Source: Phenylobacterium sp.
GTDB lineage: Bacteria > Pseudomonadota > Alphaproteobacteria > Caulobacterales > Caulobacteraceae
Reading direction: 5' to 3'
NCBI RefSeq assembly: GCF_016124325.1
Contig: NZ_WGNY01000014.1
Coordinates: 124,001-188,000, forward strand
Length of the DNA: 64,000 bases
This document shows positions 45,854 to 54,410 of this stretch, in pieces. The position numbers and the translations under genes were made by a program. The notes under the pieces were generated by a model that was given only the letters and a program-made list of their open reading frames with translations, did not search any database and had not been told where the DNA came from. Each line of letters begins with the position of its first letter. Position 1 is the stretch's first letter.

Positions 45854-46258
45854 CTACTTGGCCGGCGCGAAGAGCGGCAGGGTGACGTCGTCGTTCTGCT
45901 TGGTGAACGCGACCGCGAGCGGCATGTCGAGCTGCAGCGCCTCGGGCGTCTGCGGGCAGTCCACGATGTTGGTCATCATGGTGGGGCCCTCGTCGAGCTT
46001 CACCACGGCGATGGCGTACGGCTCGGTCCCCATGTCGGGGCGCGGGCGCATGTTGATCACATACGACCACAGCACGCCCTTCCCGCTGGCCTTGTAGACC
46101 TCCACGTCGCGACTGCCGCACTTGGGGCAGAATGGGCGGGGCGGGAAGTAGGAGTCCTTGCACGACGTGCAGCGCTGGAGGCGCAATTCGCCCTCCTTGC
46201 ACCCGTCCCAGAAATGTCGGGTCTCCGGCGTCGGCTCCGGCAACATGCGTGGCGGCAT
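45854..46258 (-). CDS. DUF35 OB-fold/zinc-ribbon protein, thiolase partner
   Basis: 134 aa. The N-terminal rubredoxin-like zinc ribbon has LQRCTSCKDSYFPPRPFCPK with C-x2-C and a second C-x2-C (FCPKCG). The OB-fold follows with GKGVLWSYVINMRP and YAIAVVKLDEGP. These proteins bind acyl-CoA and form a complex with the adjacent thiolase; stand-alone activity is not expected. It is the first gene of the three-gene operon (DUF35, thiolase, PHP hydrolase). Confidence 0.93.
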   Translation of the reverse strand: MPPRMLPEPTPETRHFWDGCKEGELRLQRCTSCKDSYFPPRPFCPKCGSRDVEVYKASGKGVLWSYVINMRPRPDMGTEPYAIAVVKLDEGPTMMTNIVDCPQTPEALQLDMPLAVAFTKQNDDVTLPLFAPAK

Positions 46259-46266
46259 AAGAAAAT

Positions 46267-46286
46267 CCGTCCCTTCGAAAATACGG
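46267..46286. promoter_or_regulatory. Interrupted palindrome upstream of the DUF35-thiolase operon
   Basis: CCGT (46267-46270), three bases, the self-complementary TTCGAA (46274-46279), three bases, ACGG (46283-46286). On the minus strand it contains ATTTTCGAA, the same 9-mer as the left arm of the acyl-CoA synthetase operator. It lies 9 bases before the DUF35 ATG. Weak evidence. Confidence 0.3.
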
Positions 46287-46364
46287 TTTGCTTTGGCCCG
46301 AAATCAGCGGGCGGCGCAGCAAAGACGAGACGGCGGTGATTGTCACGTGCAGGATGCGGCGGCG

Positions 46365-46802
46365 ATGGCCGATCCGTTCGATCTTCAGCGGTTCGTCGAC
46401 GCCCAGGACGCCGGCGGAACCTATGCACGGGCGCTGGCGGAACTGCGCGCCGGGCGCAAGCAGAGCCATTGGATGTGGTTCGTCTTCCCGCAGATCGAGG
46501 GGCTGGGCTTCAGCGCCATGTCGCGGCGCTACGCCATCTCCGGGCTCGCCGAGGCGGCGGCCTACCTCGCCCACCCGGTGCTGGGGCCCCGGCTGCGCGA
46601 ATGCGTGGCGGCGGTGAACGCCGTGAAGGGCCGCAGCGCGCGCGAACTGATGGGCAGTCCCGACGACATGAAACTGCGTTCCTGTCTCACGCTGTTTGCG
46701 CGCGCGGCGCCGGACGCCGAGGCCTTCAAGGACGCGCTCTCCAGGTATTTCGCCGGCGAGGAGGACCCGGCCACCGTGAGCCGGGTCTGCGCTCGGGGCT
46801 GA
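46365..46802 (+). CDS. DUF1810 family protein
   Basis: 145 aa from ATG at 46365 (a GTG at 46346 is also in frame). The DUF1810 pattern is complete: DPFDLQRFVDAQDAGGTYAR, SHWMWFVFPQIEGLGFSAMS, RYAISGLAEAAAYLAHPVLG, DDMKLRSCLTLFARAAPD and CARG. The family length (about 140 aa) agrees. Members are probably related to NADAR-type proteins that process N-glycosides. Function in this organism is unknown. It is divergent from the DUF35 operon. Confidence 0.93.
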   Translation: MADPFDLQRFVDAQDAGGTYARALAELRAGRKQSHWMWFVFPQIEGLGFSAMSRRYAISGLAEAAAYLAHPVLGPRLRECVAAVNAVKGRSARELMGSPDDMKLRSCLTLFARAAPDAEAFKDALSRYFAGEEDPATVSRVCARG

Positions 46803-46894
46803 GGCGCCGCGGCTTCGAATCCCGCGTCGGCTGCGACGGGAGGTCGCAGCCCTGCCGTATCAACCCGCTCTTCAGGCTTCACGCCGTAGCGTCC

Positions 46895-48046
46895 ATGGCC
46901 ATGCTTCGCCCGCCCAAAGTCCAGCAGGTCAAACCTCGCGCCGTCGACGCCGCCGAGTTCGAGCGCGCCATCGCCGCCCATGAGGCCTTCGTCGGCGGAC
47001 GGCCCGACGGCGTGCGCGCCCAACTGCGTCTCGTTGTGGCCCAGGGCGTTCGCTGCGAGCGGCGCATGCTGTGCGACGCGGACTTCGGCGGATCCGACCT
47101 CACCGGCGCCTCGTTCATGGCGAGCGACCTGTCGCGGGCGGTCTTCTACTGCACCAACCTGCAGCTCGCCGATCTGCGCGCGGCCAATCTGTCGGGCGCG
47201 GACCTGCGCGGGGCCCGGCTGGCCGGCGCGAAACTGCTGGGCGCCATCCTCGACCACGCCGACCTGCGCTCGGCCGTGCTGTCGTCGGCCGATCCGTTTG
47301 CCGGCGGCGCCGCGGCGCTGGCCGACGCCCGGCTGGACGGGGTCGATCTCTCGGCGGCCGTCGCCAGCGGCGCCGACTTCAGCAACTGCTCGCTGAAGGG
47401 CGCGGTGTTGCGCCATGCGGACCTGAAGCACGCCAATCTCAGCAACGCCAATCTCTCGGGCGCGCAGTTCGACGGGGTTCAACTGGCCGGCGCGCAGATG
47501 CGCGGCGCCGTCTTGTGCGGCGTCGACCTCTCCAAGCTCTCGCTCCCGCCGGAAGTGCTGCAGGGCTGCGTGACCGATCCGTCGCCGGCCGCCGCCGCCC
47601 GCGTGGCCCAGATCGTCGCAGCGCTCGACGCCATGGACGCCTGGGTGCGTTCGGGCGGGCGCGAGGGTTCGCCCGCCACCTTCGACAACGAGGACCTGCG
47701 CCCGGTGGGCGACGCCTTCGCCAGCCGTCAGTTGCCCGGCGTTTCGCTGCGCGGCGTCATGGCGATCGACACCAACTTCCGGGGAACCCAGTTCGCCGGC
47801 GCACGCTTCGACGGCGCCGATCTGCGTGGCGCGGACTTCACCGGCGCCGACCTGCGCGGCGTCTCGTTCCGCGGTGCGAACCTGGCGCACGCGTGCTTCG
47901 ACGAGGCCGACCTGGGTCCGCTCGCCCTGGTGAACGGGATGCAACGCGAGGTGCAACTGGAAGGCGCGACGCTCGGGGGCTCGGGCCTCGCCGCGATTCC
48001 GCCGGCCCGCAGCCAGCCCCCGACAGCGGCGGCCGGCGGCGCCTAG
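46895..48046 (+). CDS. Pentapeptide-repeat protein with two repeat blocks
   Basis: 383 aa from ATG at 46895 (ATG at 46901 also possible). After a 55-residue helical start, block 1 (about residues 60-215) repeats the A(D/N)LXX pattern: LTGASFMASDLSRAVFY, ADLRAANLSGADLRGARLAG, HADLKHANLSNANLSGAQFD. A linker of about 65 residues follows (VTDPSPAAAARV to FDNEDLRPV). Block 2 (about 280-350) resumes with VSLRGVMAIDTNFRGTQFAG, ADLRGADFTGADLRGVSFRG. These form right-handed beta helices. Two helices joined by a linker may bind a partner. No signal peptide. Confidence 0.9.
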   Translation: MAMLRPPKVQQVKPRAVDAAEFERAIAAHEAFVGGRPDGVRAQLRLVVAQGVRCERRMLCDADFGGSDLTGASFMASDLSRAVFYCTNLQLADLRAANLSGADLRGARLAGAKLLGAILDHADLRSAVLSSADPFAGGAAALADARLDGVDLSAAVASGADFSNCSLKGAVLRHADLKHANLSNANLSGAQFDGVQLAGAQMRGAVLCGVDLSKLSLPPEVLQGCVTDPSPAAAARVAQIVAALDAMDAWVRSGGREGSPATFDNEDLRPVGDAFASRQLPGVSLRGVMAIDTNFRGTQFAGARFDGADLRGADFTGADLRGVSFRGANLAHACFDEADLGPLALVNGMQREVQLEGATLGGSGLAAIPPARSQPPTAAAGGA

Positions 48047-48176
48047 ACCCCGCGAGCCCGGACGCCATCGCAGCGCGCCGCTCCGCGACCAGTGCAGGCG
48101 TCTTCGCGCCGCGCTCCGACCGTTTTCCAAAATTCGCCTGGCGCATGTAACGCAGAGCCGTGAAATTGATACGCTG

Positions 48177-48192
48177 GTTACTACTGTGTAAC
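48177..48192. promoter_or_regulatory. Dyad in an AT-richer intergenic region
   Basis: GTTAC (48177-48181), N6, GTAAC (48188-48192). The octamer TGTAACGC occurs twice nearby (48146-48153 and 48187-48194, 41 bp apart). The 286-bp gap between the pentapeptide and TPR genes (48047-48332) is less GC-rich than its surroundings and holds no other obvious gene. Function unknown; a regulatory site is one option. Confidence 0.3.
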
Positions 48193-48332
48193 GCCGCGCG
48201 GCGAGGGCATCTCGACTGTTGAACGCGGCGCATCCGCGCATGAAGTCTATTACGCAACTTTAATTCGACTCGCTTTCACGAGGACTCAAAGGCTGCGGCG
48301 ATCGAATCGCCTCTCCAGCCCATGGCTTCATC

Positions 48333-49538
48333 GTGACGTCAGCCGATCCGTTCGTGGTTCTCTCGGCGGCCAATATCCGGGATGCCTGCGCGCACGCCGC
48401 AAGCTTGCAGACGGCCGGACGCAACGGCGAGGCGGCCGGCCTCTGGCGCCGGATCGTCGCGGCCGCGCCGGCCTCGGCGGAGGCCCGCTTCAACCTCGGA
48501 GCCACCCTGCTGGCGCTTGAGGAGTTCGAAGCCGCCGAGCACGCCCTGCGCGAGTCGGCGAGGCTGCGGCCCGGCGCGCCCTGGACCCGTCATCGGCTCG
48601 GCAATCTGCTCCAGGCCACCGGCCGTTGGGACGAGGCCGAACCCCATTATCGCGCCGCGCTGGCGGAAGACGCCTCGCTCTGGCGCGCGCGCCTCGACCT
48701 GGCGCACCTGTGTCTCGGGCGCGGCGACTTCGGCCGAGGCTGGCCCCTCTTCGAAGCCCGCCGGTCGCTGGGCGCGGCGCACATCGCGCCCCCGCCGCTG
48801 CCCCGCGAGTGGGCGGGCGAGCCTCCCGCCGGCGCATCGATCCTCGTGTGGCCCGAGCAGGGCTTCGGCGACCAGATCCAGTTCGCCCGCTTCGCGCCCG
48901 CGCTGGCGGCGGCGGGCGCCGACGTGACCCTCGTGGCGCCGCCCGAGCTCTCGGCCCTGTTCGCGACCCTTGGCGTGCGCGTCGTCGAGAGGGCGGCCGA
49001 GATGACTCTGCCCGAGCCCGACGCCTGGACGTTCTTGCTTTCCATCCCGCAGCGGTTGGGCGTCGATCGGGACGGGCTATGGCCGGCCCCCTATCTGGCC
49101 CCGCCCGCCGACCGGATCGCCCGCTGGGACGGCTTCGCGCCGCAGGGCGCCGTGGGAGTGGTCTGGCAGGGACGCGCGACGCCCAATACGCACAGGTCGC
49201 TGCCCTCGCGGGAGCTGCTCCAGCCCCTGGCCGATGCGGGCGCGACCCTGGTCGATCTGCAGCCGCCGCCGGGCCGGGACTTCGCCGACCTCGCCGCGGT
49301 CATGGCCCAACTGGACCTGGTGGTGACGATCGACACCGCGGCGGCCCATCTCGCCGGAGCGCTGGGAAAGCCGTGCTGGGTGCTGCTGCCCTGGTTCAAC
49401 GCCGACTGGCGCTGGGGACTGGGAGATTCGACCCCCTGGTATCCGGCGACCCGCGTGTTCCGCCAGACCGCCCACGGCGACTGGGCGGGCGTCATGGCCG
49501 AGGTCGCCGCGGCGTGGCGCGCCCGGCAGGGCGCCTAG
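48333..49538 (+). CDS. TPR protein with glycosyltransferase-like C-terminal domain
   Basis: 401 aa from GTG at 48333 (an upstream ATG in another frame is closed by a stop). The first 150 residues hold TPR helices: AASLQTAGRNGEAAGLWRRI, ARFNLGATLLALEEFEAAEH, RHRLGNLLQATGRWDEAEPH. The C-terminal half resembles family 9/41-type glycosyltransferase folds: ILVWPEQGFGDQIQFARFAP, VVWQGRATPNTHRSLP, LDLVVTIDTAAAHLAGALGK. TPR-glycosyltransferase fusions of this type often modify surface proteins, including flagellins. The final TAG is part of the CTAG of the following hairpin element. Confidence 0.85.
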   Translation: MTSADPFVVLSAANIRDACAHAASLQTAGRNGEAAGLWRRIVAAAPASAEARFNLGATLLALEEFEAAEHALRESARLRPGAPWTRHRLGNLLQATGRWDEAEPHYRAALAEDASLWRARLDLAHLCLGRGDFGRGWPLFEARRSLGAAHIAPPPLPREWAGEPPAGASILVWPEQGFGDQIQFARFAPALAAAGADVTLVAPPELSALFATLGVRVVERAAEMTLPEPDAWTFLLSIPQRLGVDRDGLWPAPYLAPPADRIARWDGFAPQGAVGVVWQGRATPNTHRSLPSRELLQPLADAGATLVDLQPPPGRDFADLAAVMAQLDLVVTIDTAAAHLAGALGKPCWVLLPWFNADWRWGLGDSTPWYPATRVFRQTAHGDWAGVMAEVAAAWRARQGA

Positions 49539-49640
49539 AGCGCGATCCGCGAAAGCGGGATGCGGCTTTGCGATGAGATCGCGCTCAAGCCTTGGATTTG
49601 GAGCCCTTTTGGCCCGTTCAGATGATTCCGGTTGAACGGG
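49535..49640. repeat. Hairpin element beginning CTAGAGC (third CTAG-type element)
   Basis: From CTAGAGCGCGATC at the TPR stop: GAGCGCGATC (49538-49547) pairs perfectly with GATCGCGCTC (49577-49586), enclosing a CGCGAAAGC/GCTTTGCG partial stem. A second hairpin CCCGTTCA (49613-49620)/TGAACGGG (49633-49640) overlaps the end of the convergent ArsR gene. It differs in sequence from the 119-bp repeats but shares design: CTAGAGC start and two hairpins. TAGAGCGCGATC-type repeats are common in Caulobacterales. Confidence 0.7.
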
Positions 49641-50331
49641 AAAGGCCCTCGCGGCCGACCGGGCCGAAGGCCTGTTCGAAGGCGTGCAGTCCCGGCGCGG
49701 TGAACCGCACGATCCGGGTCTTCTCGACGCGCCGCGCCCAGCCCAGGTCGTAGATGCGCGAGAGCAGGCCGGCGCCCAGCACGCCGGCCATGTGGCTGCG
49801 CCGCACGCTCCAGTCGAGGCACGCTTTGCAGAGGGGCCGGCGGCCCGCGCCCTCCAGCACGACGCCGAAATCGCGGGCGAAGGCCTGGCCGGCTTCGGTC
49901 AGGAGCAGCGAGCCGTCGCGGTCCTCGACCCGGCCTCGCGCGAGCAGGGCGTCCAGGAGGGCCACGCCCGCATCGCCGGCCAGGTGGTCGTAGCAGACGC
50001 GCGCCCGGCGCATCTCCGGATCCCGCGGTCCCGGGCGCGTGCGCAGGTGGCCGACGCGGCCGGCCAGGGCGGTGAGGTGCTCCAGGGCTTCGGCCACCTC
50101 GGCGCCAGCCAGGGCGAAGTAGCTGTGGCGGCCCTGGCAGCGTCGCGCGATCAGGCCGCCGGCCTCCAGCTGGGCCAGGTGGCTGGAGGCGGTCTGGGGT
50201 GTGACGCCGGCCTCGCGCGCGAGTTCGCCGGCGGTCAGCGCCTGACCGCCCATCAGCGCCTGCAGCATGTTGGCGCGGCCCGCGTCGCCCAGCAGGGCGG
50301 CGATCCGGGTGATGTCGGGGCCGGTTGTCAT
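49618..50331 (-). CDS. ArsR family winged-helix transcriptional regulator with C-terminal domain
   Basis: 237 aa, longer than a minimal ArsR protein (about 100 aa). The winged helix spans residues about 8-90: [53 protein letters not shown]. The C-terminal part (residues 100-237) has a conserved Cys-rich stretch ([20 protein letters not shown]) and [19 protein letters not shown]. This is a two-domain subgroup that may bind a ligand rather than metal. It is divergent from the NIPSNAP gene with 101 bp between, so that gene is a likely target. Confidence 0.9.
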   Translation of the reverse strand: MTTGPDITRIAALLGDAGRANMLQALMGGQALTAGELAREAGVTPQTASSHLAQLEAGGLIARRCQGRHSYFALAGAEVAEALEHLTALAGRVGHLRTRPGPRDPEMRRARVCYDHLAGDAGVALLDALLARGRVEDRDGSLLLTEAGQAFARDFGVVLEGAGRRPLCKACLDWSVRRSHMAGVLGAGLLSRIYDLGWARRVEKTRIVRFTAPGLHAFEQAFGPVGREGLSRSTGII

Positions 50332-50432
50332 GCCGCGATCATAACCGGGCCCGGGCTTCGACGCTTCGATCGCGGACGAACCTTGGGCGGCGGTCGGGAA
50401 GGTATCCAGGACGTCCGTCGCCCGGAGGCCCC

Positions 50433-50741
50433 ATGACCGTCACCTGCTGCATCCGCTATCAGATCGATCCGTTCCAGAAGGAGGCGTTCGAAGCCTACGC
50501 CCGCAACTGGCTCACCATCATCCCGGCCTGTGGGGGCGATCTGCTCGGCTACTTCCTTCCCCACGAGGGGACCAACAACATCGCGCTGGCGCTGATCTCG
50601 TTTTCCAGTCTCGCGGAGTACGAGGCCTATCGCGCGCGGCTGAGGACCGATGCGGCGGGGGCGGCCAACTTCGCCGTGGCCCAGGAGAAGCGTTTCATCC
50701 TCGCGGAGGAGCGCAGCTGGCTGACGCCGGTCGAGGGCTAG
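50433..50741 (+). CDS. NIPSNAP family protein
   Basis: 102 aa from ATG at 50433, with CGGAGG upstream. The ferredoxin-like alpha/beta pattern is [60 protein letters not shown], and an end [27 protein letters not shown] domains occur in small dimeric proteins of unknown substrate. It is divergent from the ArsR-type regulator, which probably controls it. Its stop overlaps the stop of a small gene on the other strand. Confidence 0.88.
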   Translation: MTVTCCIRYQIDPFQKEAFEAYARNWLTIIPACGGDLLGYFLPHEGTNNIALALISFSSLAEYEAYRARLRTDAAGAANFAVAQEKRFILAEERSWLTPVEG

Positions 50742-50914
50742 GACCGCAGGGTGTTCTCGGCGCGCATGGCCTCGTAGGCGCGCCGCAGGGTCGCCGCCGC
50801 CTCGTCCAGCGTCTGCTGGAAATCGTCCAGCAGGCGGTCGTAGTGGCCGTCGAGCAGCTTGGCTTCCACGCTGGGCTCTTCGATCGCGGCGGGCTTGGGT
50901 CGGGCGGCTGGCAT
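50738..50914 (-). CDS. Small hypothetical protein (58 aa, acidic/helical)
   Basis: ATG at 50914 and TAG at 50738, no longer frame. After a Pro/Ala-rich head ([15 protein letters not shown]) it is predicted helical with many charges: [20 protein letters not shown], then [19 protein letters not shown]. The even spread of Leu/Ala with Glu/Arg suggests an amphipathic helix pair. It sits alone between the NIPSNAP gene and the CadC-like regulator. No family is recognised and no function can be offered. Confidence 0.65.
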   Translation of the reverse strand: MPAARPKPAAIEEPSVEAKLLDGHYDRLLDDFQQTLDEAAATLRRAYEAMRAENTLRS

Positions 50915-50966
50915 GGGCTCATGATGACCCCGCCATGGTTTCGAGCGGATTTACGCCCGCGCGAAT

Positions 50967-52937
50967 TCAGCCCTGCCTCGGACACCGCCCAGGCGTGGTG
51001 ATCGCCCTCGGCGGATCGACGCCATCCGCCGCCAGGGCCGCGCGAAGGGTCGGGTACGTCCGGACGTCGAAGGTCGGATAGATCATGAACTGCATCAGGG
51101 TCGGCAGCCGGTCGGGCGTGTCGAGGGGTCTGAGAAGGGTCGTCACGGCCGCCTGATCGTTCATGACCTCCGCCGCATTGAACCGCGTGCTGAGCCGCTT
51201 GGAGGCCGACAGTTCCCGGTAGAGGGCCCGCGCGTCGGCCAGACGGCGATCGGCGCAGGCCTGGCGCAGCTTGGCCAGCGTCAGGCTGTCGTGGGGCATG
51301 GAGGTGGTTTCCAGGCGGTCGAGATAGGCGCGCGCCTCCGAGACGCGCCCCGACCAGATCAACGCGCGCTGGCCCTGGTACAGCACCAGCGCCGAATTGG
51401 GCCGCAAGGTCCTGAGCCGACGGCTGAGCTGGGCCGCTTCCTCGAACCGCGCGCCCATGACCAGCAGGGTGATCGCCCGCGAGCGGGGCTCGCCGGCCTC
51501 GAGGGTCAGGTCGTTGAAGCGGCGCGCGGCGCGCACCAGGGTCTGACGGTCGCCGGCGTAGGCCGAAAGCTGGGCCATGTCCTCCCAGGCGCTGGTGTCG
51601 CGTGGCCGAGCGGCGAGGTACTCGGCCATGAGCCGCTGGGCCTGGCGGAAATGGAGCTGCATCACCGCCCGCTGGGCGCGGTATTTCAGCGACTCGGTGG
51701 CGTCGGGGCTGTTGGCGATCGCCGCGTCGACGCGCTCGAAGAAGCCCGCGAGGCGCGCCTTGTCGGTGAGGGCGTCGCCGCTGGCGCGGGCGTCCACGCG
51801 CGTGGCGTTGCCGAACCAGGTCTGGGCCGATCGCCAGTGAGCGGCGGAGAATCCCGGATCGAGACGGCGCGCCTCCTCGTACGCGTCGGCCGCGGCGCGC
51901 GAGAAGGCCACATCGCCCTCGTCGAGCTGGCGGCGGCTGAGCGCCAGGCCCTTCAGATAGGCTTCGTAGGCCTCGACCGAACGCGTCCCGGCCGCGGCCA
52001 TGGCGCGCAGCTTGGCCGGGTCGGTGGCGGTCTTCAGGGCCTGGGCGATATGGACGCCCACGTCCTCCTGGATCGAGATGATGTCACCGCCAGTCCGGTC
52101 GTAGCTTTCGGACCAGACGTGGGCGCCGTCCGACGTGCGCACGAGGTCGGCGGTCACCCGGACACGGCCGCCGGAGCGGCGGATCGATCCCGTCAGCACA
52201 TGGGCCACCTTGTGCGAGCGCACGGCCGCGGCGGGATCCTCGCCGGCCGGCAGGCGGGCGGCGACGCGCAGGTCGCGGGTGCGCGCCAGCGTGCTCAGCA
52301 CCTCCTCGGTCAGGCCGTCGGCGAACCATTGGTCCGCGTGGCCGGGCGACAGGTCCTCGAACGGCAGGACGGCGACCGACTTGGGATGGGCCGGCGGGCC
52401 GTCCCAGGGGCGCGTGGCGATGGCCCAGGCGGCGAGGACGGCCAGAACCAGGGCCGCGGCGAGGCCGGCGAACAACGGCCAGCGCGGCGTGCGCGCGCCG
52501 CGCGCCGCCGGCTCGGGCGCCGGCGGTTCGGGGGTCATGGGGTTGGGGGCCATGGGGTCGGGGATCGGCGCGGCGTCGGCCGTCGGCGCCAGGAGGCGAT
52601 AGCCGCGCCCGTGAACGGTCTGCACGAACCGCGGCCGCCGCGCATCGTCGCCGAGCGCCTGGCGCACCTCCTTCACCGCGGTGGTGAGCACCGACTCCGA
52701 AACCGCGAGGCCGGCCCAGACGCTTTCGAACAGCTCGTCCTTGGTGACCAGTCGCTGGGGCGTCCGCATCAGCCGTTCGAGCAGGGCGAACGCCTTGCCG
52801 CCCAGGCGCAACGGCTCGCCATCGCGCCACGCGCGCTGGTCGCGCGGGTCCAGCCGCAAGGGCCCGGCCACGAGCATCTCTGCCTCGGGCGGTTGCGTCG
52901 CGTCCGGGCCGGGCGGGGGATTGTCAGCGGGGGGCAA
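50967..52937 (-). CDS. CadC-like transmembrane winged-helix regulator with TPR-like C-terminus
   Basis: 656 aa from TTG at 52935-52937. The N-terminal OmpR-type winged helix covers about residues 20-115 (LRLGGKAFALLERLMRTPQR, LTTAVKEVRQALGDDARRPR, VQTVHGRGYRLLAP). A transmembrane helix (WPLFAGLAAALVLAVLAAWA) follows. The outer part begins with the common SVAVLPFEDLSPGHADQWFA, GLTEEVLSTLARTRDLRVAA segment and ends in helical repeats resembling TPRs. This architecture is a one-component membrane sensor regulating nearby genes. The divergent UrcA gene is a candidate target. Confidence 0.9.
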   Translation of the reverse strand: MPPADNPPPGPDATQPPEAEMLVAGPLRLDPRDQRAWRDGEPLRLGGKAFALLERLMRTPQRLVTKDELFESVWAGLAVSESVLTTAVKEVRQALGDDARRPRFVQTVHGRGYRLLAPTADAAPIPDPMAPNPMTPEPPAPEPAARGARTPRWPLFAGLAAALVLAVLAAWAIATRPWDGPPAHPKSVAVLPFEDLSPGHADQWFADGLTEEVLSTLARTRDLRVAARLPAGEDPAAAVRSHKVAHVLTGSIRRSGGRVRVTADLVRTSDGAHVWSESYDRTGGDIISIQEDVGVHIAQALKTATDPAKLRAMAAAGTRSVEAYEAYLKGLALSRRQLDEGDVAFSRAAADAYEEARRLDPGFSAAHWRSAQTWFGNATRVDARASGDALTDKARLAGFFERVDAAIANSPDATESLKYRAQRAVMQLHFRQAQRLMAEYLAARPRDTSAWEDMAQLSAYAGDRQTLVRAARRFNDLTLEAGEPRSRAITLLVMGARFEEAAQLSRRLRTLRPNSALVLYQGQRALIWSGRVSEARAYLDRLETTSMPHDSLTLAKLRQACADRRLADARALYRELSASKRLSTRFNAAEVMNDQAAVTTLLRPLDTPDRLPTLMQFMIYPTFDVRTYPTLRAALAADGVDPPRAITTPGRCPRQG

Positions 52938-53134
52938 GGGTCTCGCGCCTCAGAACTTCCTCAGAATAGTCGCGCTCGGCCGGCGTCACCATGGCGCGTG
53001 CAAGGGCTTGATGCGATTGAAAATTTCTCACCGCCGCGACATGCGCGCGGCGTCGGCGGATTTCAGAACCTTTCCAGACCCTTCCCAGGATTTCGCGTAC
53101 TGGAACCGGGCAGATTGATCCTTGCAAGGCCGGC

Positions 53135-53536
53135 ATGCCGCCCGCCTTCGACACGCAAGGACGGAATTCTTTGACGACGACTTCGAATGCGCGATGGCGG
53201 CGCAGACCGCCGCGCGAGCCCTGGATCATCCGGCTGGCCACCTGGGCCGCCGGCGCCACCGTCGCGGCGGTCGCCGTGACCGGCGGCGGCTTCGCCAAGG
53301 CCGAGGAGCCGGCGCCCAGCAAGCGGGTGTTCATCGGCGACCTCAACCTCCAGAGCGACGCCGGCCGCGCCGTGATGAAGCGCCGCGTGAGCGTCGCGGC
53401 GCGCCACGTCTGCGGCGCGCCCGACCGGCGCCTGACCTACGCCAGCCGCCGCGCGGCGGCGTGTGTCCGCACCGCCGTGGCCGACGCGCTCGCGCAGACC
53501 GCGCCCAAGATGACGCTCGCCCGCAGCGAGCCCTGA
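53135..53536 (+). CDS. UrcA family protein
   Basis: 133 aa from ATG at 53135; a TTG at 53171 with AGGACGG upstream is an alternative, giving 121 aa. A hydrophobic region (IIRLATWAAGATVAAVAVTG) acts as signal or anchor. The UrcA core follows: KRVFIGDLNLQSDAGRAVMK, RRVSVAARHVCGAPDRRLTY, ACVRTAVADAL, with two cysteines positioned for a disulfide (CG near residue 91, C near 110). UrcA proteins are small secreted proteins frequent in Caulobacterales and Sphingomonadales, function unknown. Divergent from the CadC-like regulator. Confidence 0.88.
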   Translation: MPPAFDTQGRNSLTTTSNARWRRRPPREPWIIRLATWAAGATVAAVAVTGGGFAKAEEPAPSKRVFIGDLNLQSDAGRAVMKRRVSVAARHVCGAPDRRLTYASRRAAACVRTAVADALAQTAPKMTLARSEP

Positions 53537-53600
53537 TCCCCTCGTCGGCGCCGGGCTTTCCGCCCACGGCGCCGACGCTCCGCCTTCGAGGGCTACCCAC

Positions 53601-54344
53601 ATGCTCGGACTCTTCTACGCCGCGTACGGCCTCGCCAGTTACGCGGTCTTCTTCGCCGCCTTCCTCTACGCCGTCGCCTTCGTGGGCGACCTCCCCGTCG
53701 TCCCCAAGACCATCGACAGCGGGACGCCAGGCGCGCTCGCCCCCTCGCTCCTGGTCGACGCCCTGCTGCTCGGGCTCTTCGCCGTCCAGCACAGCGTCAT
53801 GGCGCGCCCCGCGTTCAAGCGCTGGTGGACCAAGATCGTGCCGCCGCCGATCGAGCGCAGCACGTTCGTGCTGTTCGCCAGCCTCGCGCTGATCGCGCTC
53901 TATGCCGGGTGGCAGCCGCTGACCCAGCCCGTCTGGGCGGTCGGACCGGGGCCGCTGGCCACGATCCTCGACCTGTTCTTCTGGGCCGGCTGGGGCGTCG
54001 TGTTGATCTCGACCTTCCTGATCAGCCACTTCGAGCTCTTCGGGCTCAAGCAGGTTCACGACCGGCTCGTGCGGCGGGAGCCCGCCGCACCCGAGTTCCG
54101 CACGCCGGGGTTCTATCGGTACGTCCGGCACCCGATCTACGTCGGCTTCATCCTGGCCTTCTGGTCGACGCCGTCGATGTCCGTCGGCCACCTCGTCTTC
54201 GCCGTGGCCACGCTCGCCTACATCGTCATCGCCATCCAGTTCGAGGAGCACGACCTCGTCGGTGTCTTCGGCGAGCGCTACCGCGCCTATCGCCGCCGCG
54301 CCGGGATGCTTTGGCCCAAGTTCGGAGGCGGCTCCCAGCCCTAG
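53601..54344 (+). CDS. MddA-like methanethiol S-methyltransferase (NnrU/ICMT fold)
   Basis: 247 aa integral membrane protein with about six hydrophobic segments. Motifs match the MddA group: LLLGLFAVQHSVMARPAFKR, IVPPPIERSTFVLFASLAL, LISTFLISHFELFGLKQVHD, and the SAM-binding end FYRYVRHPIYVGFILAFWS plus FEEHDLVGVFGERYRAYRRR. MddA methylates methanethiol to dimethyl sulfide. The related NnrU/ICMT branches cannot be excluded from sequence alone, but the QHS-MARP and ERSTF signatures support MddA. It stands alone. Confidence 0.82.
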   Translation: MLGLFYAAYGLASYAVFFAAFLYAVAFVGDLPVVPKTIDSGTPGALAPSLLVDALLLGLFAVQHSVMARPAFKRWWTKIVPPPIERSTFVLFASLALIALYAGWQPLTQPVWAVGPGPLATILDLFFWAGWGVVLISTFLISHFELFGLKQVHDRLVRREPAAPEFRTPGFYRYVRHPIYVGFILAFWSTPSMSVGHLVFAVATLAYIVIAIQFEEHDLVGVFGERYRAYRRRAGMLWPKFGGGSQP

Positions 54345-54410
54345 TGGAGCCGCCTCCGTCCGCGCCTCCGTCCCGCACACCCCGAACAGGGGCGGGGGCG
54401 CGGTTCATTC

